The notes under the pieces were generated by a model. It made no database searches, had not been told where the DNA came from, and worked only from the letters and a program-made list of their open reading frames with translations. Below, piece after piece: positions 10,701 through 21,815 of a DNA stretch of 64,000 bases (position 1 is its first letter; each line of letters starts with the position of its first letter). The stretch is from Scolanthus callimorphus (taxonomy: Eukaryota > Cnidaria > Anthozoa > Actiniaria > Edwardsiidae), in NCBI GenBank assembly GCA_033964015.1, contig CM066914.1:32719492-32783491 (forward strand), written 5' to 3'. The position numbers and the translations under genes were made by a program.

Positions 10701-10847
10701 CTCGTCGTTGTTAGCGGGAGGTGGATTAATCTCAGCCGGAACTTCAGGGACTACAGCAACTGGTTCTGCAGCAGCAACTGGTTCAACAGCAGGAGCGACG
10801 ACGAGCGCTGCAAGCGCTTCGGGAGCTGGTTCGATAGGAGCAGCCAT
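10701..10847 (-). CDS. Leader exon with the start codon of the Ngaro-type element
   Basis: ATG at 10847-10845 opens 49 codons very rich in Ala, Pro, Glu and Val (begins MAAPIEPAPEAL, ends PPPANNDE). The exon ends in GACGAG at a GTATTA donor. Read through the donor, the frame stops after six more codons, so this peptide is useful only if spliced. The end is in phase 0, and the acceptor-like sites in front of gag (8561), RT (7482) and recombinase (5087) are also in phase 0. It lies about 180 bp inside the A1 repeat, where a 5' leader would be. The donor is not a strong consensus, and expression is not shown. Confidence 0.6.
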
Positions 10848-11026
10848 CTATTTCATACATTCAACACAAACTAAAACTAACAAGAACAAAGCGTGAGGAA
10901 ATGAACAAGAAATTGCAATGGACGTGAGTTACGTGGTATTGTAGGACTACGGATGTATACAAGGGAAAACGATAATAAAGGATTTGGGTAGGAGGGTAGG
11001 CGACGTAGCGAGGGGCGAAATAAGAC

Positions 11027-11222
11027 CCGAAAATCCTGCCTGACTTACCGGCGGTTTGCGTAGACTTGTGAAACTGCGAAGGAACCGATTTTCCAGGCCT
11101 TTAAATATGCTGGTACGCTGACGTGGCCTAGATATGGTCCGCAGGAATGTCCCTAGAGAGTATTGTAACTAATGCTTGGCGCGCGGCGTTATTTCGTGGC
11201 GGATTCTTTGATGAAAATAGTA
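11027..11222 (-). repeat. Split direct repeat A1 (5' end of Ngaro-type element)
   Basis: 196 bp matching 3332-3527 without a visible difference. It forms the 5' end of the minus-strand element and therefore probably carries its promoter and transcription start. It ends outward in ATAGTA. Confidence 0.9.
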
Positions 11223-12680
11223 TTTCGTTTCGCATCTTACAATAATATGCATCTACAAGAAATACTGCACGGACTTTTGACCACAGCCGACCTCAAGTGC
11301 GTCAGAACTAGTGCATGCACTTCTGAGTGGGATCAAAAGTTTCCTTGGGGGAGCATCCCTCCACCCCCAAATGAAAAATGAAAAGTCCTGTCCTCCACTC
11401 CTCTAACACATTACTTAACCCATCCATGCGCATTTGTTGTTGAATGTTGTTCAATAAAAACATAAAATGAGAAGGTATTTTTTTCAACATTTTTAGCCAC
11501 AGGGAGGAAAGACAGCCGCTCTGAAAGCTGTACAGCTTTTTCAGGTAACATGCGCCGTGTTAGCTTCGTAGAAGTTGTAGTTGTACAACTACGTCGTCAA
11601 GCTTATTTGGCTTCCTTTTCGAGACTTATCGGGAGAGAAGCCAATTCAATCCACAAGAATGGACGATTCCAGTATTATATAATAATGAATGCGTACAGTA
11701 AGTTGGGCAGTCAGTTTGCCTGATTACGACGGCACCTAATTTTGACAAAAGAAAAACGAAAAACAAACGCATGTCGGTAGTTGCTACACTGCAAAAACTG
11801 CCGAGTTACGGTAACCCAAAATAATGAGTTCAGAGCATGCATCCACAGTAACTCTTTATATTGGGTAAATGTAACTAGATATCTTGAGTAACCGTAATTC
11901 ATGATTTGAGTAATGCTAACCCAATATATGAGTAACCGCTACTCAACACGAGTTAACACTATTCGAAATACTGGGTTTGGGAATAAGAACTCGATAACCA
12001 TTACTCATATTTTGAGTTACGATCACTCTTCGAGACTGCATCCCTATTAACCCAGATATTTGAGTAAAACAGCCATTTTACTCAGCCAATAGTTCCGTTT
12101 CATATCATCCTTTAACTAAAAAACAAAAGCACCACACAACTCCACGTTATATCTGAATATTTATTTAAACAACTCGTACTTTAGAAAAATACGCGTAATT
12201 AGACATTATATAAAATGTCGCACACTAGATTTAATTTTATAAAATGGAGCTCCAAATTTGTGGAGACCTTTCTTTGTCTGATCAATGTTTGACAAATCAT
12301 GCCAGCTCATCATGACATGTAAATTGAATGCTAAATCGGGATCTGAAATGACCTTATAACGGCAAGCTTGTATACTTTAAGGACCAAAATACAGTTTGCT
12401 TTTGAGCATGGACCATTAACACTTATAAAATTTCATTGTGCATGAAGTATACTTTATATAATCAAATCAAACCTCTGCAGGGGAACTGCAGGAATTCACC
12501 CCCTCCACAAAACTAATTATGGAGGAAGGTAGCTTCTGTAGAAGGATGCACTTCTGTAGAAATAAAAAGAAACTCGACATACCTGATGGATACTCAAACA
12601 TGAAAACATAATAGATACCCATCAGGCCACCATCAGGCCACCATCACTAATGTTGCATATTTGTTGCCCATTGACAATAA
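11223..12680. other. Gene-free stretch with degenerate GAGTAAC phrases
   Basis: No coding domain is recognised. Between about 11805 and 12080 variants of (T)TGAGTAAC and AACCCAATAT recur irregularly on the same strand, roughly every 20-30 bases, like a very diverged short tandem repeat. The remainder is AT-rich single-copy-looking sequence. Confidence 0.4.
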
Positions 12681-12780
12681 TAGCGGAACTCCTGTGGAGC
12701 ACCATAGGCTAATGCACGAGATAAAAAAAAAGATAAATTCAAAAAACAAAACTAACCCATCGAGCTCAACTCAGACGGTT
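12681..12780 (+). repeat. Dispersed repeat, 5' end of AGCGGAACTCC family
   Basis: Begins AGCGGAACTCCTGTGGAGC, then CATAGGCTAATG, and aligns over roughly 95 bp with 61838-61930, including an A-rich block and a TCGAGCT phrase. The start resembles the start of the element at 28846. See the Helentron-like entry. Confidence 0.7.
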
Positions 12781-13086
12781 TCCTGCGTGGGCGTATCTCT
12801 GTTGCCCCGGTGATGGACAGACACCGGGTGTTTTAAAACTACGCGCGTGACTAAACTCACGCAAACTTAGATGATTTGCATACGGACGTTTTTTGTCGAT
12901 CTCGAAAGTTTGCAAGCAATACTTCGAAAAGCTGCAGAAAAGGGCGGACATTTCAAGCCATTTTCAACAAAATCGGACATGTAGCGAACAATATATTGTA
13001 TCATTTCATCCAAGAAGGAATTACAAGCTCAAATTGAAGAGCATTTGTAAGCATATTCGCCAAACGTTTCCGAGATGAACATTATT

Positions 13087-13510
13087 TGTCGGCGGCCTCG
13101 TTGCACAAGTAGTTTGCTGGAAAAATGGAGTGACTAAACACCGTAAACACTGGATATTTGAGGGGAAAAGCGATTTAGCAGGATAAAACAGCTACACGAA
13201 TCCTTGTGAAATGGCTTTATGAGGTTATCATTAGGCAAGAAGAGGGAGAACAAACTACTTGAAGTCTTGTTTGTGACCGACAGTTCGCTCGCAAAAACAA
13301 TGTCGGCAGCCACTCGTTGCACAAGAAGTTTGTTGGATAAATGGAGTGAATAAACACGACACCGTAAACACTGGATATTTGAGGGAAAAAGCGATTTAGC
13401 AGGATAAAACAGCAACACGAATCCTTGTGAAATGGCTTTATGAGGTTATCATTAGGCAAGAAGAGGATAACTAACTACTTGATTAGACTTGTTTGTGACG
13501 GACAGTTCCC
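13087..13510. repeat. Tandem duplication, about 212-bp unit
   Basis: Two adjacent copies (about 13087-13300 and 13301-13510) share long identical blocks, for example around GGATATTTGAGGG and GAATCCTTGTGAAATGGC. Small indels separate them. No coding content is recognised. Confidence 0.85.
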
Positions 13511-13798
13511 TCGAAAAAAAACTACAAGAAAGCTGCTGATGAGTCACGTTGCAAGACACACCATCCTCAGGTAACTTTGAGAATTAGCTCTTTCGATTGT
13601 ATTTTCTCGACATATTGTAGATTATAGTTCCTTCGGGCTCCTAGTTTCCATTTTTGTCAAGTTAATAAAATAAAGGAGACAAGTGCATGCCTAGAATTTT
13701 CATTCATGCCTTGTTCATCTCGGGTTTCAGTGCAAGTGCAAGCGTGTTTTTCACAGACAACGCTGAGAAGATTTGTGAGGCCGATTTTTGAGAAAAAT

Positions 13799-13927
13799 AA
13801 ATCTAATTTGTTACTTCATTAGGTTTGTTGACTGACTTTTCTTCAGCTTTTTTAATATAAATCGCCGTAAACATGTGCCACTCATGAAATTTGGTTGGCA
13901 ACACAATCTAATGAGGTAAATAATTGT
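13799..13927. repeat. 129-bp direct repeat, left copy
   Basis: Matches 16519-16647 with one visible difference (T at 13862, C at 16582). It lies directly after the Gypsy integrase relic on that relic's minus strand, where a 3' LTR would be. It is short for an LTR, and I did not find clear TG...CA ends. Confidence 0.85.
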
Positions 13928-15300
13928 TTCTCCAGCTTGATGACTCAAGCTGAGCGATTTTTACGCCTTTCAGAATAGTTTCATTGAACCGCTCTACCTC
14001 TCCGTTGGTCTGTGGCCAAAGGGGAATTCCTTTCCTATGGTCTATTGCAAGGTATTCCAGAAAGCTATCAAATTCCCAGGAAGCAAATAGCGGTCCGTTG
14101 TTGCTTCGCAAGGTTCCAGGCATCCGTGCCTTCGGAAGATCGTATTAATACTCCTAATTACTGCCTTTGCAGCCGTTTTCAACAGAAGCACCACCTCTGG
14201 CAAGCTAGAATAATAATCTACCATGACCAGGAGGTGCACGCGAGCAACCACGTTAAGCAGGCTGACTGCTATATCACTTCAGGGACCTTTAGTCGTAGTT
14301 TAATCGACCTTTGTTTAATCGGGTAGTTTAGTCAACCTTACTGGTTCCGGTTTTGGATGTCGGCCTACCAGTTAACATGCCTTTACTAATTCTTCAATTT
14401 TGTTTTTGCATGTCAGGCCACCAGACCTTCTCCCTTAGTCTGGACTTCGTCCATACTATGCCCTGGTGGCCCTCGTACGCCAATATGATTGTGCGCTGCC
14501 ACAAGCTTTGTGACATCACTATGCGATTAGCTCGCATGACCCAGGGACCAACTGACCCAGGGACCACAGCTCGTTTTTAAGTGATTCAGGGGGCCCTGGG
14601 GCTTTGTCCAATCACTGGTCTTGATTGTTTCGCGTACCAGCCTTGGTGTCTGGTCACTCTCGGAAGCCTCTTCGATTTTCCTGGGCGTCATGGCCGCAGG
14701 TGCAGTTTCCTTGCTACACTACAAGCGTAGTCTTCAGTGTGTTTCGCCTTTGTTTTCTTTGTCTCAGTGGGACCAACTGGTAGCCTGCCCAAGGCGTCCG
14801 CACTATCTTCCTTCCCTGTTTTATGTCTCACTGTATATAGGAACTGCTGCAAGTACAGCAGCCACCTTTCAATGCGAGCAGATGGGGGATTTGCCTGAGA
14901 GAGCACCATTAGAAGCGGCTTTTGATGATCTTTGCAAATCTCGAACTCTATACCATACATCTAATACGCCTCTTCCCGTAGTTTTTTTAAGGAAGAGGCA
15001 GCTGGAACGTGTAGCGGGAGCCCCTGGTGTCATAGGGGATCACTGGATTTATTTGTTAGATATTCAGGGCCAAGATCTCGCACTTAATCTCTAAAATAAC
15101 AATCTTGAGATTCTCGTTGTGCTCCTTTTCATCAGCGCCGACAACATGAAGGTCATCGTGAATATTAAACGCTCATTTGACAAATGCGTTTTTGAAATTT
15201 TTCGGCTGCCATGTTAACGCCAAATAATAGCCTCGTGTGTCTATGGAGACCGTTTGGTCCTGTAAACGTAGCAATGTCACGTGACTCATGCTTGAGATTT
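13908..15300 (-). pseudogene. Ty3/Gypsy-like pol relic (RT, RNase H, integrase)
   Basis: Minus-strand pieces lie in pol order. At about 15180-15290 is RLLFGVNMAAEKFQKRI, typical of Gypsy RT. At about 15110-15170 is NIHDDLHVVGADEKEHNENL, the xxDD box with its C-terminal flank. At 14688-14960 an RNase H stretch includes YTVRHKTGKEDSADALGRLP. At 14042-14251 is VMVDYYSSLPEV from the integrase core. At 13908-14123 is SNNGPLFASWEFDSFL with GIPLWPQTNGEVERFNETILKG, the second half of the core. Frames change at least four times and stops intervene, so no protein can be made. The integrase frame ends inside the 129-bp repeat. I did not identify gag or protease between 15300 and 16519. Confidence 0.85.
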
Positions 15301-16518
15301 CTTGCAGGGTTTCCTAGACTGTTTGAACAGGGTGTTTTCCATGGCCTATGGCACGATTCGAAAGGGGCATGTCGATGCATGCATAGATAGACGCACGTTG
15401 CCATTCAGCTTTTCGACTACAACCGTTCACTTTCTCGTTCACGTCAGGCAAATTCATTATTGCTTTAATATTAGCAATAGAATACATGAAAATGCCAATT
15501 ATTTTGCCCTCAAAATGCAGAAAAACGTCTTTTTTGCCACCAAAATGTAAAAATTCCCAGGGGATGCCCTCGTGTCCCCCTTGAAGGCTTGGACCCCAGA
15601 ACCAAGCCGTCTGCCTCCAAAATTTAGCCTCTACTCCAAAACTTATTGAAACCTCTGCTATATATAAAGTTTCCAAGTGAAAGGTAGACTATATTTGGAG
15701 TGCTCAGAAAACTCACTTCTACGATTCTGAAGTGCTTTTATGTGGTAAACATGACTTATTTGCATGTATTCCGAAATAAAAGTGCGAAAAAAGTGAAAAA
15801 ACTCTGATTATCATTTCTTTCTGTGAATTGGCCTACCTGTGGTTTTCGGACAAAATATTGAATATACGGTAACCTTAACTGTGTTTTCTTACGAAAATGG
15901 CGATAAATCATTACTGGGAGCCCAATTTTGGTTATCGAAGCTCAGACATTGTCAAAAGAGCAATATTGGGAATACTAATCACGTACTTGGGGAAAATTGG
16001 GATTTGTAATATAATACAGCCAGCCTCGTTTTCATGTTATGCTGGTCACGTGACATTTAAAAAGTTCTCTATGTGATTTCCAACATATCTTGTTAGTTTT
16101 CGATGATTCGAGGAACAAACTTTAGAGATATCACTAGTTTTAATACAGAGCCTCGTTTTCATGCTGGGAGAGAAACGTCATTTTCGAAAAATCCCACTTA
16201 AACGGCACCCAACAGGTTGCAAACTTGGCAACATCACTTTTCTTGTTATTTGAGGTCCCCTGAACACAACTAGCCTAGTTGCTTGCTTAAATCACAAAAT
16301 TCCCACGGGATGACACATGCTCCCTACCCTGCGAGCAGTGATTTCCTCCTCTCTTAGTCCGGCGGCTAGCGAGGGAGAGAAACCACTGCGAGCGACCGTT
16401 TAGCGCCGTCCTCAAACTTGGATGAATAAATTAGCTTAAAAGCAGTAAAACCGGTTTTAATCCCGTTTGGCACTGGTACGTGATGACGTATTTAATCAAC
16501 AGTTGAAACAGTTGAAAC

Positions 16519-16647
16519 AAATCTAATTTGTTACTTCATTAGGTTTGTTGACTGACTTTTCTTCAGCTTTTTTAATATAAACCGCCGTAAACATGTGCCA
16601 CTCATGAAATTTGGTTGGCAACACAATCTAATGAGGTAAATAATTGT
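16519..16647. repeat. 129-bp direct repeat, right copy
   Basis: Second copy, 2720 bp from the first. If the pair are LTRs, this would be the 5' LTR of the minus-strand Gypsy relic. Confidence 0.85.
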
Positions 16648-17777
16648 CTCAGATTCCTAGATTCTAAACCAATCAAATTCCTCGTTCTTGGGAGTTTGCT
16701 AAGCTGACATAGTGAAACCAATCGCAAAGTAATTACATCAATTCTGAAGTAAACCTATGGAGTAATTACAAAGTAATTGCGAATTACTCACGACAGTCAT
16801 CTGAAATCCGCTCTATACATTAACAATTAGTCGCCTCTCCCCTGCACTGCTGCAGGACTTGGAAAAATAATTCTGCAACTCTAAAATATCTGCCCGACAT
16901 TAGATAAAAAAACATCTAGTTAACAATTACTTAATACACAGAAGATGCATCTCGATGCATACTGTTTTGTTCATGACATTCTGTGACGTCATATGTGTAT
17001 CTATTACAGTGCATACGATACAATATAGCTTATAGGTACTGTTGCACATTTTGAATCCTAGTTTAGAGAAAACGGGTGAGCTAAATTCAGCCTAAAGGCT
17101 ACATTTACTAAACAGGGAATTTTTGGCACTGCTCTCGGATAAAAAGTGGTGCAGGCTTGGGTATCTTAGCGCTGAGTAAATGGCTTTGCCGTATTGCATT
17201 TTGTCAGAACCCGACAGACAATTTAATCTGTGCTGGGACTATACGTGGCGAGGAAGTACCATACAGAACCATTTTATCCGAGCCATGCCAAAAAATTTCT
17301 GTGATGTATATTGCTGAGTAGCCTATTTTCTATGTTACTTATGTAAATGGACCATCTGTAAACAATGACGTCACAGTAATAATCACCTATTAGTTCACTG
17401 ACGTAGGGGGAGGGTACATGGCTTATTTATTTATTCTGTTGTTACATTGGCTGGAATTTTTAGAGAAATAGTGGATATCACATGGTGGTGCGAAGATATG
17501 AGTTTTATTTTCGAGTGCTAAAGAACAATATTTTGTGAATGATCGCATTTTTTTTATTATATAGACAAACCAGAAACAATTATTCCAAATTGATTTCCAA
17601 GCACTTTTGTTTTGACCGATACTTAGGTCCCGGATGTAGCTTCGTATGAGATCTACGAGTGGCGTATTTCCCAGTAAATATTATAAAGGGCCTTTCACAG
17701 TTAAACCAACTGAATAACGAGCTACCTAAGTTACTAGTAATAATAAATGACTAAATTTAAACCTTTTGAAATCCTGC

Positions 17778-17799
17778 GGGGGGGGGGGGGGGGGGGGGG
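17778..17799 (+). repeat. Homopolymer of 22 G
   Basis: Uninterrupted G run, one of three in the window (with 36971-36997 and 38465-38486), plus a C run at 56870-56886. Confidence 0.9.
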
Positions 17800-18860
17800 A
17801 GATTTGAGTGCATTCCCTCTGTGATAGGGTTATGGAATTATTTTTATGGTGGCCATTACACTAGGGTTGGTTAACACTTGGAATATGTAATGTTCACACT
17901 ACCATAATTATAAAAAAATTCATTTACACCAGTATATGTTATTTCAAATTTGCATAACATTGCTGCAGTTATTCACTCACCTTACTTTTTTTACAATATT
18001 CTTTTAAATGCTCATGGTGTTAATCAGCCTTAAAGAAATCCTGATCAAATTCACAAGTCACATTTTGTAATGTGATACTGTTCTTGTTTCAGCTTCATTG
18101 TACTACTGTTCTGTGTCTCAGGTTCATTATACCACACGTGGCCACTCTATTATTTTCTTCATGGCCATCTGAAATTCATGCACCCATTCTAGCAGACCCT
18201 TAATTTTGGGACTGAGCGTATTCATGCAATTAAACTGGTACATGTACATACAGGATGCTCTTGGGTGTTTTTTATAATAACCCAGTCCATTCACTGATAA
18301 GCCAGCATCTTGGGTTTTGAAAAGCATTCAGGCCCTGACCGGGGTGAGCATAAAAATTGTAGTCAGCCTGTTGGCCTAAACCAGGTAAAAATAATTTTTT
18401 TTAGCAAAATGCGCACGAGCACATGCACGAGCACATGTGCAGAACTAACAAAAGTATCCACCCAAAGGAATCATCACATGACCCGAATTGGGTGGCAACA
18501 AGATGTAAATACCGTTAGCCGATTTGGTCTATTTAGTCACTAAAACAGTTTGTTCAAATGTGGACCTTTTTGTCGCGTGGGGGGATGCTTGCGCACCCCC
18601 GGAACCCCCCTGGCTATGGGCCTGTGATAAGGTTTTGGGAGGAGTATGAAAAAACATGTGAAATATATATTTTTTCAATCACAAGTTTTTAAAATGTGGT
18701 GAATTGTAATTTTGTTGTTTATGGTTTTATTAAATTTTCAGGCACTACAGGGTCACCTTTTCCCAGGCTGACATTTTCAAGTATTAAAAAGTGTAAAATA
18801 CAATGTCAATGAGATATATAGAGTTCAATAAATCCTGAATTGTGTGTATTGTTGTTATGT

Positions 18861-18905
18861 GGGTTCCGCTTTTAGGCAGTGCCTAAATCTATATATTATA
18901 GATAT
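18861..18905 (+). repeat. 3' end of Helentron-like repeat family
   Basis: GGGTTCCGCT (containing the reverse complement of AGCGGAA) followed by the perfect 8-bp hairpin TTTAGGCA-G-TGCCTAAA (18871-18887) and TCTATATATTATA. The same order is seen at 30894-30935, where the hairpin carries a compensated base-pair change. An element running from 12681 to here is possible but not shown. Confidence 0.6.
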
Positions 18906-19059
18906 TGTCTGGAGCACAAAATTCTCCAGCAATGACTATTTTTGGCGTGTGCGGCGTCATATCTGTTGCCAACATTCTGATGTTACTGCCAGCCTATAAA
19001 TAACATAAAAACAATTTTCATTAGAGTCTGGAATTTACGCTTTTGAAAGAAGATAATTG

Positions 19060-19510
19060 TATTGTATTTTATACCATGCCAGAGAAAATACAGCCAATCA
19101 GAATGCAGCATTGGCGTTGTATATTCGGCGGTAATTCCACTCAACCTTCCCATCGTGCACCGCATTGACGTAAAATGCTGCTCTAATTTTCTGTAGCGTG
19201 GTATAAAATAGTAAGTTATACAATGATTTCTCATGGTATACTGCAGAATATCTCCCTTGTCACTTGTTTTATCTAAGCATACACACTCGCCTGAAGGCTC
19301 ATGTGTATAAAGAAAATACAAGCTAGTGTGCGATATTCTACAGTATACCACTCGAAAGCATTGTATAACTACTATGTATACCACGCCACATAAAATACAG
19401 CCAATCAGAATGCAGGATGGCATTGTACATGTATATTTGGCGGTATTCCACTCAACCTGCTTTAATTTTATGTGGCTTGGCATAAAATATACAATGAATT
19501 CTTGTGGCAT
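19060..19510. repeat. Two related about 305-bp repeat units
   Basis: Phrases recur about 305 bp apart: ATACAGCCAATCAGAATGCAG (19089, 19393) with TTGGCGGTATTCCACTCAACC-like text after each, and TATACAATG...CAGAATATC. Within each unit the outer parts are roughly inverted (ATACCAYGCCA...TGGCNTGGTAT-like), so this is probably two tandem copies of a foldback element. Small ORFs here are shadows. Confidence 0.65.
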
Positions 19511-20173
19511 ACTACAGAATATCCCACCTTGTCACTTTTTGTAGCTACACAATCGCCTCAAGGCTTCAAACCTCTCATACGATCACTGGCAACAATTTAT
19601 GCGAGAAATATTGCATGTTACATAAGATCGAGCATATATATTTACTTACAGGCACAATCTCAATATACTCCTGCTCGTCCTTCTTCTTTTTGTTTTTCTT
19701 CTGGAGCAGGAGAGGAAGAACAGCGAGGGCAACCTCACATTTGTCACCTACATTAAAGACAATAAGAGTCCTGAATTTTCTCCAGGCAAGAACAGACAAC
19801 CTGCCATCACTCCCACTGAGTAACAAGCTGACAAGTCCACAGCACGAAGATCGGACAACCTGCCATCACTCTATCATCCTCTATTCAGCAGCAGTTATGA
19901 AAGTCCTGAATTTTCTCTCTCATATTTTACTGTAAACGTGATCCCCTTGATCCCTTTTAAGCAGTCACCTCTATTACTGTCCAAGTATGTCAACCGGGCC
20001 ATTCCAATTCATTGAAAGTGTTTTAAAGTAATTTCTGCAAATCGGAGGTCTGACATTCAAGATCCTTTGTCCTGTATTCCCTTTCTGATCGGCCAACATC
20101 TTACAACATGGCCTGGTTGAGGTATTCATACAGTAAGCAAACAAATCTAAACTTGATTATATTGCAAGCTCAC

Positions 20174-20369
20174 CTAGTGTGTTTTCAATGTCATCATCTA
20201 TTTCATCCCATTCAAGATGATCTAGGTAGACTTAAACAGCTGTTTTGGTAGTTTTCCATTTATGGTTTTGGGCTAAAAGGAGAATCCCATCCACCATTTG
20301 TTCTAGATTCGAGGTGAAGATACGAGAAACATGGAGGACACCAAGAAGGCGCTCAAACTCATCGATAAT
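20174..20369 (-). pseudogene. Next exon of SAMD3-like gene, with in-frame stop
   Basis: It follows the previous exon across an intron at 20370-20929 (acceptor TGTATTTACAG). The phase-0 join puts LFDCNQ next to IIDEFERLLGVLHVSRIF, as in relatives. The frame meets TAA at 20232-20234 but then continues in the same frame as VYLDHLEWDEIDDDIENTL to a strong donor CACTAG|GTGAGC (20174). The simplest reading is one nonsense mutation inside an exon, so this copy would be a pseudogene or encode a shortened protein. A last exon ending at the TAA is the alternative. A possible further exon at about 19643-19815 ends at CCT|GTAAGT, but I could not tie it to the family. Confidence 0.6.
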
Positions 20370-20929
20370 CTGTAAATACAATACATAAATATTTAGAGTG
20401 GCTGGCATTATTGCAAATAATATCTTCAAACCTCTCCGTAAACAGCAATTAGGTGTCCTCCATTTTAACGTGGAACTGTAATTAAAGATATATTTTGTAT
20501 TACATAGAAGAAGTGTAAAATGAATGCAGCCACTCCACAAGAAAAGCTGAGTTTTAAGATTCCTGTAGGTCACTATAACAAGTCAGTCTCATTTTTAGAT
20601 TGTGCAATGCTATTAGTAGTTTGTTAGCGATTACAGAACTGTAAATGGCACAAACAGTGCAATTTACTGGGGTAAATGCAACCACTCAGCAAGAAAAGCC
20701 GAGTCTTAAAGTTAAGTTTCCCATGATCACTCTACCAAGCCAGGTTTGTTCAATCTAAGGTTCTGCACATTGTGCCATCATGACAGATTATCAAAAGTAA
20801 ACCCACAGCTGACTTTTTTAATTGACCTGGTGGATTTTGCAGTCGAAACACAGCAGGTTGCATGGGGATTAACCGGTCATTATACTGCACTACAAACAGT
20901 GGGCAGATAGCAGGACTAATGAACAATAC

Positions 20930-21295
20930 CTGGTTGCAGTCAAACAATGCCGGATATTTTAAGCGAATATCCCCAATGTCCATGCTCTGGTTTATTAACC
21001 TCCTTCTGTCGGGAAATGTTAAAGCCATTCCACTCCTTATTTTAGGAAGGTCAGGGGTCCTCCTTGACCACTCATTTTGGAGGGCCTCTTTGTGCCTTCT
21101 CATAGAAGTTTCATCTTCCCCCTCAGGAAAAGGCGGCTCCCAGTTCACAGCACCTCTCCTGATGACTGAAGGGATCTGGGAGGGCTGGTCTGTTTCTTTT
21201 TCTTTTTTCCTTTTATGCAGGATGACCTCAGGGTCATCCTGGACATTCTTTATCTCATTTTTAAATTTATCTGAGATCTTGCCAAACCAAGAGTC
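20930..21295 (-). CDS. Exon of SAMD3-like gene (upstream exon)
   Basis: A 366-bp exon (122 codons, phase 0 at both ends) between the acceptor TTTTGATTTTAG and the donor CCAG|GTATTG on the minus strand. The peptide contains NWEPPFPEGEDETSMRRHKE, EWSRRTPDLPKIRSGMALTF and DRRRLINQSMDIGDIRLKYP. This strongly resembles animal proteins usually annotated as 'sterile alpha motif domain-containing protein 3-like', in the region after the SAM domain (recognised from memory). Function of that family is not established to my knowledge. No in-frame damage is seen in this exon. Upstream exons were not found before the transposon-rich region. Confidence 0.75.
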
Positions 21296-21815
21296 CTAAA
21301 ATCAAAGTAAAGTAAATAACATCAATGTCGCATACTAGTAATGGTGTCATTTTATACCAATTTTATTGTACCGGGGGTATGTAGCATTAATAACTCCTCT
21401 GCCATAACTATTGTTATGATTATTATTATTTTCTTTAGAAAAGGTTTGGCAAAAAAGCAAGAGTAATATTTCTGTTTTTTAGACGCTGTAACGAAATCGA
21501 GTAATTTTGATACAAAGCAGAAATAGAGATAGAATGAGTTTCGAGTATTACAAAACCAATTTCCTGGTTTGTAGCAGTTTTTTGTAAAGAATAGGTGATA
21601 ACACTGAGAAGAAATTCCCAACCAAACCTGAGAAGTAATTTTTTGAAGGAATGGTGTTGGCTGTTGATATTCATTTCTTGGTGCTGTCAACCTATAAATT
21701 GTATGGATTTTGACAAATTTTAGGATTCATTTTCGATGTTTGGTGTTGTAAGAAATGAATTTCTTAGATCAGATATCAAAAACAGTAAGCCAGAAGCTTG
21801 CACTTTGATTTTACA

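Larger units (their letters stand above)
3178..11222 (-). mobile_element. Ngaro-type tyrosine-recombinase retrotransposon, nearly complete
   Basis: Read on the minus strand the order is A1 repeat (11222-11027), leader exon, 69-bp minisatellite, gag, RT-RNase H, tyrosine recombinase, B1 (3596-3522), A2 (3527-3332), a 79-bp spacer and B2 (3252-3178). This A1-ORFs-B1-A2-B2 layout of split direct repeats is the known signature of Ngaro/PAT-type elements, which integrate through a circular intermediate without target-site duplication. The 196-bp A copies and the 75-bp B copies look identical by eye, which suggests a recent insertion. Both outer ends and the internal B1/A2 junction carry ATAGTA (3178-3183, 11217-11222, 3522-3527), the expected place of strand exchange. 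The three main ORFs are long and undamaged. Confidence 0.9.
15300..18860. other. No recognised gene
   Basis: Apart from the repeat at 16519-16647 and a homopolymer of 22 G at 17778-17799, no coding or structural feature is recognised. The sequence is AT-rich and without long frames. Confidence 0.4.

Noticed and set aside
10708..10896. Plus-strand Gly/Ala/Ser/Thr-rich ORF
   Set aside because: It is the antisense of the leader exon; the minus-strand reading has ATG, donor and matching phases.
11800..12080. Degenerate telomere-like repeat
   Set aside because: The recurring phrase is GAGTAAC/AACCCAAT, not TTAGGG, and has no regular period.
19575..19826. Further exon of the SAMD3-like gene (SGSDGRLSVLAWRKFRTLIV...)
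   Set aside because: It has a plausible acceptor and donor, but I cannot match the peptide to the family; left as a possibility only.
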